A stretch of DNA of 64,000 nt, taken from contig JAIQFQ010000003.1 in NCBI GenBank assembly GCA_020073245.1, positions 62,001 through 126,000 on the forward strand. The letters run 5' to 3'. The number at the start of each line of letters is the position of its first letter. Position 1 is the first letter of the stretch. The position numbers were made by a program, and so were the translations under genes. The DNA comes from Terriglobia bacterium (GTDB taxonomy: Bacteria; Acidobacteriota; Thermoanaerobaculia; Thermoanaerobaculales; Thermoanaerobaculaceae). The notes under the pieces were generated by a model that saw only the letters and a program-made list of their open reading frames with translations, was not told the origin of the DNA and did no database searches. Shown piece after piece: positions 53,558 through 61,561 of this stretch.

Positions 53558-54553
53558 GTGGGCGCGACTGCAAAAGACCCGAGACGGGGCCTGCTTGTGC
53601 TTGCGGATGGCGTACATGCCGCGTTCGCGGCCGGGGCCGTGGCGGAGTTGGCCCGAACGGGAACGAGCTGGGACCGGGGGGCGGGAGCCGGTCTCGGGGC
53701 GCACGTGGCCCTGCTTGCGGTGCTCGGCGAGACAGCGGAGGCGGAACGCCGGTGGACGCGGGAAGCCTCGCTCGGTTGCCCGATGTTCGAATCCCGACTC
53801 GGCGTCGCCCGTCGCGGGATCGGCGACCCCCGGGGCGTGACACTCCTGCCGGACCCGTGGTCCCTGGCCGGGTGGCTCGACCCGGCCGGGCTTGCCGAGC
53901 ACCTCGCCCCTGAAACGGCTGCGGTGCCGAAGCGGCTGACCCAACGAGGCGCCACCATGATGGTTGCGGTTGAGGACCTGACGAGTGGGGCAGCCGAATG
54001 GGTCGATCTCGGCAGGGTCGAAGCCTCAGAGGCCGGCACGATCCTTCGAGGCGCGGCGGCATTCCCCGCGGGATGGGGACCGGAGTCGGATACGCCCGGC
54101 GGAGCGACGCGCCTCCTCTGGGGCGGTGTGGGGCTCGCCTTCCGAGGCGCGATGCCGTGGGCCGGCGACGGTCGAGAGTGGGACGTCGTGTGCGGATTCC
54201 CTGTACCTGCCGTGGCTCGGCCGGCGCTCGGCGGGGCGCTCCTTGAGCTTCTTCAGCGTCGCAGCGAGGCAAGTGCAGCCGACGCCGTCGTGCGCTTGAT
54301 CGATGGGCCGGATGGGAACCGGCTGCGGGTGGTTGCGCCCACCGACTCGGCGTGGCGCTCCTGGTCCGGGCGCGACGGCGCGGACCTGGGTGTCGAATAC
54401 CCCCTGCCGTGGGAGCGCAACGGCGAGCTGACCGCGGCCGCAGTTCGGTTCGGCGCGTTCGCGGCGCACGCCGTGGCAACCGGGCCGGAAATTGGAGCGC
54501 ACGCCCCGGCATTCGCGAGACCAAGGGGGAGTCCGAGCGGAGGTGGCTCATGA
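53558..54553 (+). CDS. Patatin-like protein without catalytic dyad
   Basis: 331 residues. The fold start follows patatin phospholipases (GLLVLADGVHAAFAAGAVAEL corresponds to the oxyanion loop and first helix). The GxSxG elbow reads GAGLG with Gly45 at the nucleophile, and the DG(A/G) motif reads LLWGG with Trp188 in place of Asp. Overall sequence between (EASEAGTILRGAAAFPAGW) still matches the family, so activity should be lost. Possible lipid-binding or scaffold role. GTG 53558 follows TAGCAT (53544-53549) by 8 bases. Confidence 0.6.
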   Translation: MGATAKDPRRGLLVLADGVHAAFAAGAVAELARTGTSWDRGAGAGLGAHVALLAVLGETAEAERRWTREASLGCPMFESRLGVARRGIGDPRGVTLLPDPWSLAGWLDPAGLAEHLAPETAAVPKRLTQRGATMMVAVEDLTSGAAEWVDLGRVEASEAGTILRGAAAFPAGWGPESDTPGGATRLLWGGVGLAFRGAMPWAGDGREWDVVCGFPVPAVARPALGGALLELLQRRSEASAADAVVRLIDGPDGNRLRVVAPTDSAWRSWSGRDGADLGVEYPLPWERNGELTAAAVRFGAFAAHAVATGPEIGAHAPAFARPRGSPSGGGS

Positions 54554-54653
54554 CCACGGGGACTCTCATCTCGGCCGACATCGCGTTTAGGGCGGGGGGC
54601 GCTCCCGAATGACGAGACTCGGCTAGAATCCACCGTACTCAAAGGAGGCTCGA

Positions 54654-55013
54654 ATGCGTACCAGACGTCTACGCTTGCCGCTCCGCGGCGGGATGACCCC
54701 GTGGCTTCTCGGCTCCGTCCTGGTTGTTGCCTGTGCGTCCCTCCTGGCGACCAAGATCGGCGACATCCAGAAGACCCCCGGAAAGTACGACGGCCGGAGC
54801 GTGACCATCGCGGGCACAGTCACCAGCGCCCACAACTTCCTAGTCGTCAAGTACTACGATGTGGACGACGGGACCGGCACAATTGCGGTGGTGACGGAGA
54901 GCGCCCTCCCGAACGAGGGCGCAAGCGTGCGGGTCAAGGGCAAGGTGAACCAGGCGTACGCCATAGGCTCGGCCCACCTGGTGGTGATCCTCGAGGGACC
55001 GCCCAGGCGCTGA
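54654..55013 (+). CDS. OB-fold lipoprotein
   Basis: 119 residues. The N-terminal hydrophobic stretch LLGSVLVVACAS carries a lipobox (VVAC, Cys near residue 26). The mature part is one OB-fold domain (KTPGKYDGRSVTIAGTV, YYDVDDGTGTIAVV, VRVKGKVNQ), a pattern seen in small periplasmic binding or nucleic-acid-binding-like folds. AAAGGAGG before the ATG; TAGAAT at 54623-54628. Function unknown. The cysS gene follows 71 bases later with its own TACAAT box. Confidence 0.75.
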   Translation: MRTRRLRLPLRGGMTPWLLGSVLVVACASLLATKIGDIQKTPGKYDGRSVTIAGTVTSAHNFLVVKYYDVDDGTGTIAVVTESALPNEGASVRVKGKVNQAYAIGSAHLVVILEGPPRR

Positions 55014-55084
55014 CCGCCGTCCCCGACGGGCGCCTGCCCGGCGCCCGACAGCCCCGCATCGTACAATCTCGGGCGGGAGGCTCG

Positions 55085-56491
55085 ATGCCGCGCGAGATTC
55101 TCTTCCTCAACACGATGACGCGGCGGATGGAGACGTTCCATCCGCTCGAACCCGGACACGTCCGCATGTACACCTGCGGCCCGACGGTCTACAACTTCGT
55201 GCACATCGGGAACCTGCGCACTTTTCTCTTCGAGGACATCCTGAGGCGCACGCTCCAGGCGTTCGGCTACCGGGTCACGCAGGTCATGAACCTGACCGAC
55301 ATCGACGACAAGACGATCAAGGGCGCGGCATCCGAAGGCGTCTCGCTGCGCGAGTTCACCGACCGCTACATTGCTGCGTTCTTCCAGGACATCGACACGC
55401 TACACGTCGAGCGCGCCGAGCACTACCCGCGCGCGACCGACTTCATCAAGCAACAGGTCGAGCTCGTCCAGAAGCTGACGGACCGCGGCCACACCTACGT
55501 GCAGGATGGCTCGACGTATTTCCGCATCGCCACTTTCGGCGCGTACGGCAAGCTCTCCGGAATCGACGTCAACCAGGTCAAGGCCGGCGCCCGCGTGGAC
55601 GCCGACGAGTACGAGAAGGAGGACGTGCGCGACTTCGTGCTGTGGAAGGCCTCCAAGCCGGGTGAGCCCGGCTGGGAGACACCGCTCGGGCTGGGACGTC
55701 CCGGTTGGCACCTCGAGTGCTCGGCGATGGGGATGACCCTGCTCGGAGAGAGCTTCGACATCCACACGGGAGCAGTTGACAACATCTTTCCCCACCACGA
55801 GAACGAGATCGCCCAGAGCGAAGGCGCGACAGGAAAGCCGTTCGTGCACACCTGGCTGCACGCCGAACACCTCATCGTCGAGGGGCAGAAGATGGCAAAG
55901 TCGGCGGGCAACTTCTTCACGCTCCGCGATCTGTTGGAGCGCGGCCATGATCCGCTGGCGATCCGCTACCTGCTGATCTCGGTGCCGTACCGGCAGAAGC
56001 TGAACTTCACGTTCGACGGGCTGCACGCCGCGGCCGCCGGGGTGGAGCGGATCGGCAACACGATGCGTCGCCTGGCCCATACGCCCCCGGCAGCCGGCGA
56101 TGGAGCGCTCCCGGTGTCCGAGGTGGCGAGCTTCACGGAGGAGTTCGACGGCGGCCTCGCCGACGACCTCAATACGGCGCGGGCGCTCGGAGCGGTCCAT
56201 ACCCTGCTCACGAAGGTGAACCAAGCCCTCGATTCGGGCGGCATCTCGGTCGAAGCGCGTGCGCGCGTGGACTCGGCCCTACGGCGTGTCGACGCCACCC
56301 TCGGGATCGTGCCGAAGGCGGAACCGGTCGCCGGCTCGGACGCAGAGATCGACGGTTTGATCGCGGAGCGCACGGCCGCCCGATCGGCACGCGACTTCGC
56401 GCGCGCCGACGCGATTCGAAAGGCACTCACCGAGCGGGGAGTGGTTCTCGAGGACACCCCCCACGGCACGGTCTGGCACCTTACCAAGTAG
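55085..56491 (+). CDS. cysS: Cysteinyl-tRNA synthetase
   Basis: 468 residues. Class I synthetase. MYTCGPTVYNFVHIGN holds the zinc-ligand Cys31 and the HIGH motif (HIGN, 40-43). GWHLECSAMG and HHENEIAQSE supply the remaining zinc ligands, and KMAKS (269-273) is the KMSKS variant. C-terminal helical and anticodon-binding domains complete the normal length. GGGAGG precedes the ATG and TACAAT lies near 55062. Confidence 0.96.
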   Translation: MPREILFLNTMTRRMETFHPLEPGHVRMYTCGPTVYNFVHIGNLRTFLFEDILRRTLQAFGYRVTQVMNLTDIDDKTIKGAASEGVSLREFTDRYIAAFFQDIDTLHVERAEHYPRATDFIKQQVELVQKLTDRGHTYVQDGSTYFRIATFGAYGKLSGIDVNQVKAGARVDADEYEKEDVRDFVLWKASKPGEPGWETPLGLGRPGWHLECSAMGMTLLGESFDIHTGAVDNIFPHHENEIAQSEGATGKPFVHTWLHAEHLIVEGQKMAKSAGNFFTLRDLLERGHDPLAIRYLLISVPYRQKLNFTFDGLHAAAAGVERIGNTMRRLAHTPPAAGDGALPVSEVASFTEEFDGGLADDLNTARALGAVHTLLTKVNQALDSGGISVEARARVDSALRRVDATLGIVPKAEPVAGSDAEIDGLIAERTAARSARDFARADAIRKALTERGVVLEDTPHGTVWHLTK

Positions 56492-56595
56492 CCGGGCGGA
56501 CCGGGACGGAGCGCGGGACACCCGCAACCCGGATCCGGCCGTGGCTATCCCCGGACGGAAGAGCCCCTTCATATGGCGTTATCATTCAGAATCGG

Positions 56596-57894
56596 ATGGG
56601 GATGGCGATGGTGACGAAAACGGCTTTCGCGGTCCTGCTCACATCGTTCGCGGCATTGCTCGGGTGCACCGTAAACCCGGTCACGGGGAGGTCCCAGCTC
56701 GACCTCATGGGCGAGGCTCAGGAGCTCGAGATGGGGAAGCGCCTCTACCCGGGCGCGATCCAGCAGTCGTTGGGACCGATCACAGACGAGGCGTTGCAGG
56801 AAGAGGTCGGCCGGGTGGGGCAGTCAGTCGCGGCCGTGAGCCACCGTCCCGGCCTCGAGTACCACTTCACCGCCGTCAACGACCCGGAGGTGAACGCCTT
56901 TGCTCTACCTGGCGGGAAGATCTGCATCACGCGCGGGCTCGTGTCCCGCCTCCAGTCCGAGGACGGCATGGCCGCGGTGCTTGGGCACGAGGTCGGTCAC
57001 GTGACGGCCCGCCATGCCGTGGCTGCCTACAACCGTCAGCTGCTGGCGGGCGCAATCCTGCTCGGAGGCTCGGTGTACATGGAGGCGGAGGACGTGAGGA
57101 ACCGCGGCCTCATCGGGCTTGGCGCCCTTGTCGGTGCCCAGCTCGTCATGGCGAGCTACTCGCGCGAGCAGGAACGGCAGTCCGATGAGCTGGGAATGGA
57201 CTACGCCGTGAGGGCAGGATACTCGCCGGCGGGGATGATCGAGACTCAAAGGGTTCTTCTCGACCTCCAGAAGAAAGAGCCCGGCGTTGTCCAGCGCCTC
57301 TTCGCCGATCACCCGATGTCGGCCGAGCGCCAGCGGACGGCGGAAGAGCGGGTCGCGAAGCTGCCGGCGGATGTCGTTGAGCGTCCGCTCAAGGTCGCGC
57401 AGTTCCGGGAGGTGTCGCGGAACGTCGTCGCCGCCCGGCCGGCGTGGGACAAGGCCCGGGAGGCCAGCGCCTTGCTGGGCGACCAGAAGAAACTGCCCGA
57501 AGCCGAGGCGGGGCTGGCGGAGGCGGTGCGCATGGCGCCGCGCGAAGGAGTGCTTCGAACGCTCCACGCCATGGCTCTCGCGGGTCTGAAGAAGCAACCG
57601 GAGGCGGTTGCGGAGGGCCGCCAGGGCGCACTCCTCGCACCAGACGTGTATCTGGGCCGAATAGTGGCCGGCCAGCTACTCCTCCAGCCGGAGCCCGCGG
57701 CGGCGCTCCTGCACCTCGACACTGCCGAGCGACTGTTCCCCGGGGTGGCCCAGGTCTCGCTCCTTCGTGGGCGTGCCCTGGAGGCGCTCGGGAGGCGACC
57801 GGAGGCTCTGACCGCGTACAAGCAGGCCAGCGAGCGAGACCCGAACGGCGAGATCGGCCATGAGGCCGCAAGCCGCGCCAGGTCGTTAGAGTAG
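56596..57894 (+). CDS. M48 family metalloprotease lipoprotein with TPR tail
   Basis: 432 residues. Signal sequence with lipobox (ALLGC, Cys24). Zinc site HEVGH at 131-135 with the third ligand Glu in REQERQSDELGMDYA. This is the BepA/LoiP type, which degrades or assembles outer-membrane proteins. The C-terminal 140 residues are TPR-like (LPEAEAGLAEAVRMAP, YKQASERDPNG). Three in-frame ATG codons are close together (56596, 56602, 56608); the first lies 10 bases after TATCAT. Confidence 0.9.
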   Translation: MGMAMVTKTAFAVLLTSFAALLGCTVNPVTGRSQLDLMGEAQELEMGKRLYPGAIQQSLGPITDEALQEEVGRVGQSVAAVSHRPGLEYHFTAVNDPEVNAFALPGGKICITRGLVSRLQSEDGMAAVLGHEVGHVTARHAVAAYNRQLLAGAILLGGSVYMEAEDVRNRGLIGLGALVGAQLVMASYSREQERQSDELGMDYAVRAGYSPAGMIETQRVLLDLQKKEPGVVQRLFADHPMSAERQRTAEERVAKLPADVVERPLKVAQFREVSRNVVAARPAWDKAREASALLGDQKKLPEAEAGLAEAVRMAPREGVLRTLHAMALAGLKKQPEAVAEGRQGALLAPDVYLGRIVAGQLLLQPEPAAALLHLDTAERLFPGVAQVSLLRGRALEALGRRPEALTAYKQASERDPNGEIGHEAASRARSLE

Positions 57895-57915
57895 AGTGGT
57901 TGGAGGGGATTCTCC

Positions 57916-58161
57916 GTGGCGTCCAGGGATCTCGTCGGCGACTTGGTCAACCTCGCTCGCGGAGCGGCAGAGGCGGGGGAGGACTGGCGCTCCAGGTTGC
58001 ATCGGGAGTGGCTCCCACGAACTGTCGCGTCAACACCGCGTGCCGTTCTCGTGGCCGCCCTGGAAGAATGGCTGGACGAGACTCCGGGCGCCGGCACCGA
58101 TTTCGCGAGCCAGATGGAATCGGTTGTGGTCGCGGCGATGGCCGACCAAGGGTACAGCTGA
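57916..58161 (+). CDS. Small helical protein of unknown function
   Basis: 81 residues. GTG start 6 bases after GGAGGGGA, so translation is well supported. The sequence is helical and acidic (LVNLARGAAEAGEDWRSRL, LVAALEEWLDE), with no family recognised and no membrane segment. It lies 21 bases after the M48 protease and may be co-transcribed. Confidence 0.5.
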   Translation: MASRDLVGDLVNLARGAAEAGEDWRSRLHREWLPRTVASTPRAVLVAALEEWLDETPGAGTDFASQMESVVVAAMADQGYS

Positions 58162-58306
58162 GGCGACCGGACAACGGGCACGGGAGTCGCGGAGAACGCG
58201 GCCCCCAGGGTCCGGTACGTCCCATACCGACTCATCGGCCCGGCAGTGGGAATATGTGCCTCTCGTGCTCCCTTGAACCGGGCGACGTGGGAATGGGGGA
58301 CTACGA

Positions 58307-59083
58307 ATGCGTTTGCTGGCGCTCTCGGCGGTGGCAATGGTCATGACGACGGCGGTTCAGGCGGAAGTTCGCACCAAGGTTGTAGACTACAGGCAAGGCA
58401 ACGCGACTCTCGAGGGTTTCCTCGCGTGGGACGACGCTTTCGCCGGCAAGCGTCCGGGCATTCTGGTCGTCCATCAGTGGATGGGGTTGACCGATTACGA
58501 GAGGATGCGGGCCCAGCAGCTCGCGCGCCTCGGCTATGTCGCCTTCGCGGCCGACGTCTACGGCAAGGGTGTCCGCCCAACGAGCGCCGGTGAAGCAGGT
58601 GCGATCACCGGGAAGTACAAGGGCGATCGCGCGCTCCTTCGGGCGCGCGTAACCGCCGGCCTCGATGCCTTGCGAGCGAACGACTTGGCGGACCCGAAGC
58701 GAATCGCGGCCGTCGGCTACTGCTTCGGCGGGACGGCGGTGCTCGAGCTGGCTCGATCAGGCGCCGACCTTGCCGGGGTCGTGAGCTTCCACGGCGGGCT
58801 CGACGCCCCGGACCCCACCGACGGCAAGACGATCAGGGCAAGGGTGCTGGTCCTGCACGGTGCCGATGACCCGTTCAACCAGCCCAAGGACGTCGCGGCG
58901 TTCCAGCAGGAGATGCGGTCCGGAGGCGTGGACTGGCAGATGGTCTACTACGGCGGAGCGGTCCACTCCTTCACGCAGAAGGAGGCCGGCAACGACCCGT
59001 CGAAAGGTGCGGCGTACAACGCCACGGCGGATCGCCGCTCGTGGGAGGCCATGAGGATCTTCTTCAACGAAATCTTCAAGTAG
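58307..59083 (+). CDS. Exported dienelactone hydrolase family protein
   Basis: 258 residues. Signal peptide (LSAVAMVMTTAVQA). Alpha/beta hydrolase with a Cys nucleophile: GYCFGG (Cys139), Asp187 or 188 in HGADDPF, and His220 in VHSFTQ, the dienelactone hydrolase triad. VVHQWMGLTDYERMRA near the N-terminus fits the family. Export separates it from catabolic dienelactone hydrolases; the substrate is unknown. Confidence 0.88.
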   Translation: MRLLALSAVAMVMTTAVQAEVRTKVVDYRQGNATLEGFLAWDDAFAGKRPGILVVHQWMGLTDYERMRAQQLARLGYVAFAADVYGKGVRPTSAGEAGAITGKYKGDRALLRARVTAGLDALRANDLADPKRIAAVGYCFGGTAVLELARSGADLAGVVSFHGGLDAPDPTDGKTIRARVLVLHGADDPFNQPKDVAAFQQEMRSGGVDWQMVYYGGAVHSFTQKEAGNDPSKGAAYNATADRRSWEAMRIFFNEIFK

Positions 59084-59202
59084 GGCGAGAACGCCGGAGC
59101 CGTTGCCGGATGACAGAAGACCGGAGGCCGACGGTCGCTGGGACACCGGGCTGAGTATTCGGTGCTCGGGTCGTCTTCCTCGTGTTGGTCCGGCTTCTCC
59201 TT

Positions 59203-60339
59203 CTACTCGCCGATGCTGAACGCTACCGCCGGATAGCCCACGAAGTGGTAGAGGTTCGCAGGGGCCGTGGCGCCCATCCCGAGTTCCTTGACGGGAAGTT
59301 CTGGTGCGCCGATGGAGGTTCCGTACGCCACTGGGTGTCCGACAGGAGTCGGCAGGCCGAGGAATCCTGTGACCCGTTCGAGCACGAGCATACCGAACGG
59401 GATCGAGAAGCGGCCGCACCAGGTCAGCCGGTACTCGGAGGGTTGCTCGGGGTTGACGCAGGTACCGAAGAACTGCTCGACCTTGCCGGTGGTGATCGGG
59501 CCAGCAAGCGGGCCGGTCAGGAGCCGGCCGTCCTGGTCGCATGCCTTGACGTAGGCCTCCACGCCACCCGCTCCAAACGGCGCGTACTTGAAGTCGTCAC
59601 CGTAGTGCACCGCGTCCGAGGAGATGACGATCGCAACGTCCCGTCCCAGCTGCCAACCGTGCTCTTGGATCTTCTGTCCCAGGGCGGCGCCGAACGCCGC
59701 GGCCAGCGTCCTCATCCGGTCGAAGCCCATCGCCGGCACGATGACCGGCACGAAATCGATGTCGGGTCGCGCATGCTTGAGCCAAAAGAGCAAGGCCTCG
59801 AGCGAGTGCTCGGAGTCGTGCGCGGTGTTGTCCTGGACGGCGTCCCCGGCCCTCAGCCGGCCGAGCAGCTCCTCCCGCAGGGGCGAGACGCGGGCCTCGC
59901 CATCGGGCGTGCGCCACGCGCGATAGGAGTCGAACACGAGCACGTCGTGCGCGCCGAACCGGCGGTACTTGTGGAACACGCCGACCATGACCACGGTCTT
60001 GGCGGTGACGAGGGGAAGCAGCTTCCTATAGACGCGCCCCGCGAACAGGTAGTCGTCATGGGGGCAGATCACGCCGGCAACGCCAGCCGGCGGGACCGCG
60101 CCGAGCGACTCCGGAGGAGGCGGTGCGGCCGCCAGATCCCACACGCGAGCCATCTGGTCGGCCTTCGAGGCGAAACCGATGGCGTCCTGTTGGCCGCGGA
60201 GGTCACCTTGCGACGCGATCCCCATGCCCTTGCGGACCTCCTCGGCGGTCGGCGCCGTCCCCTGCGGCTGCAGGGCGGCCTGGCCGAACGCCCAGACGCT
60301 CGCGAGCAACGACAGCAGGACAGGAAGCTTGACTCTCAT
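59203..60339 (-). CDS. Exported MEMO-family protein (AmmeMemoRadiSam system protein B)
   Basis: 378 residues. MEMO1 fold: AGVICPHDDYLFAGRVYRKLL with the metal-type His, DSEHSLEALLFWLKHARPDI with SEHS, IISSDAVHYGDDFKYAPF. The family is usually cytoplasmic and found with a radical SAM protein and an AMMECR1 protein. Here an N-terminal signal peptide (LLSLLASVWAFGQAA) is present and neither partner is adjacent. An extra 70-residue N-terminal region includes SKADQMARVWDLA. Confidence 0.83.
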   Translation of the reverse strand: MRVKLPVLLSLLASVWAFGQAALQPQGTAPTAEEVRKGMGIASQGDLRGQQDAIGFASKADQMARVWDLAAAPPPPESLGAVPPAGVAGVICPHDDYLFAGRVYRKLLPLVTAKTVVMVGVFHKYRRFGAHDVLVFDSYRAWRTPDGEARVSPLREELLGRLRAGDAVQDNTAHDSEHSLEALLFWLKHARPDIDFVPVIVPAMGFDRMRTLAAAFGAALGQKIQEHGWQLGRDVAIVISSDAVHYGDDFKYAPFGAGGVEAYVKACDQDGRLLTGPLAGPITTGKVEQFFGTCVNPEQPSEYRLTWCGRFSIPFGMLVLERVTGFLGLPTPVGHPVAYGTSIGAPELPVKELGMGATAPANLYHFVGYPAVAFSIGE

Positions 60340-60368
60340 CTCTCGGTCCTCCCCTACGGCAGGCTACC

Positions 60369-61556
60369 TCAGTTGCGGGTCGGCTTCAGCGGCTCGGCCG
60401 TGATGGCCGGCGGATTGTCAGGGTTCACGACCGAGAGCAGGCGCTCGGTGTACTCCTGGATCACAAGGTCAGGTTTCTCCCGCTCGATGGCCCTGGGTTC
60501 GAAGTCCTGGACCCACAGGTACACGCACCGGCCGAAGTGCTCGGAGAGAAACGGGGCGAGCGGCACGGAGAAGGAGTCCCTGAAAACGACGACGCGGGGG
60601 ATCTCGCCTTGGTCACACACGGTAATGACCGGCTCCATTAGGTTCCGCCAGGCGCGAAGCGTGGCATAGTCCGCGGTCTTCAGGGTGCGGGCATGGTTGC
60701 CCAGCCTCGGCGCCAACCAGGGCACTGCCTCGGAGACGAATCCCTGGATGCCGGCCATGACTGCCAGGTCGCCACCCGTACTCCGGCCAAGAGCGACGTG
60801 GAAGCTCGAGAACGGTGCCGGCTTCACTTGGGGGAACCAGCGGGCCAGGTTACCCATGATCGAGTCGTACGCGATCCAGGCCCCGACCATGTTCCAGTGG
60901 GTGTCGGTCCGGGAGTAGACCGGGGCCCAGAGCTTGCCCTGGAGGAGAGCCGGCCTGAGGTCGAGGACCGCCACCTCCGGGCAGGCTCGCATCGCGCCCA
61001 TCAGCTGATCGAGCCGAGTGCCGTGGGAGGACGGTCGAAGCCATCGCGGCAGGTTCTCCGGGTAGATCGACGGCGAGCCGGGTGCGAAGACGACGAGATA
61101 CCGAATCCCTCGGCTGGCGAGCCAGTCATGGCGCTGGCGGAGCGAGACCCGCCAAGCCTCCAGTTCCTTCTCGGAGAACAGGTTCCGCCCTTCGATGTAC
61201 CGCACCGAGTCCTCCCCTGTGAAAAACAGCCAGCCGTGCCTTCCGACCATGATCTCGACGGTCGGTGAGGGGGGAACACCGACCCAGCACACGGCGGCCC
61301 GCGCGTGGAGGCGGAGGAGGAGGGACCGGAAGCCGAAGTGATCGCCGAGGTACGCGTCGAAGGCCCGGCGCAACCGAGAAGCGGCCTGAAGCGAGCGTGG
61401 CATTGTCGGCCGGGGGGCGAGCTGTCGCTTCTCCTCGGGCGGCGTCGTCCAGTCGATCCCGAGCGCCGAGTCGAGAGCGGGCAGCACCAGGAGACCGACG
61501 AACACGATCCCCGTCAGGAGATCCACCACAGCCCGGGCGTGCGGTCGATCAAGCAT
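60369..61556 (-). CDS. AlgJ/AlgX-like SGNH O-acetyltransferase
   Basis: 395 residues. N-terminal TM anchor (VVDLLTGIVFVGLLVLPAL), then the AlgJ/X fold: VGRHGWLFFTGEDSVRY, DTHWNMVGAWIAY with the catalytic His-Asp partner, and VVVFRDSFS with the Ser. The FxDSF pattern marks exopolysaccharide O-acetylation. ATG 61556 lies 5 bases after the MBOAT stop, so they form one operon. Confidence 0.87.
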   Translation of the reverse strand: MLDRPHARAVVDLLTGIVFVGLLVLPALDSALGIDWTTPPEEKRQLAPRPTMPRSLQAASRLRRAFDAYLGDHFGFRSLLLRLHARAAVCWVGVPPSPTVEIMVGRHGWLFFTGEDSVRYIEGRNLFSEKELEAWRVSLRQRHDWLASRGIRYLVVFAPGSPSIYPENLPRWLRPSSHGTRLDQLMGAMRACPEVAVLDLRPALLQGKLWAPVYSRTDTHWNMVGAWIAYDSIMGNLARWFPQVKPAPFSSFHVALGRSTGGDLAVMAGIQGFVSEAVPWLAPRLGNHARTLKTADYATLRAWRNLMEPVITVCDQGEIPRVVVFRDSFSVPLAPFLSEHFGRCVYLWVQDFEPRAIEREKPDLVIQEYTERLLSVVNPDNPPAITAEPLKPTRN

Positions 61557-61561
61557 GGCGC

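Noticed and set aside
57444..57863. Plus-strand open frame inside the M48 protease gene
   Set aside because: Different frame of a well-supported gene; Gly/Arg/Pro-rich text without domain.
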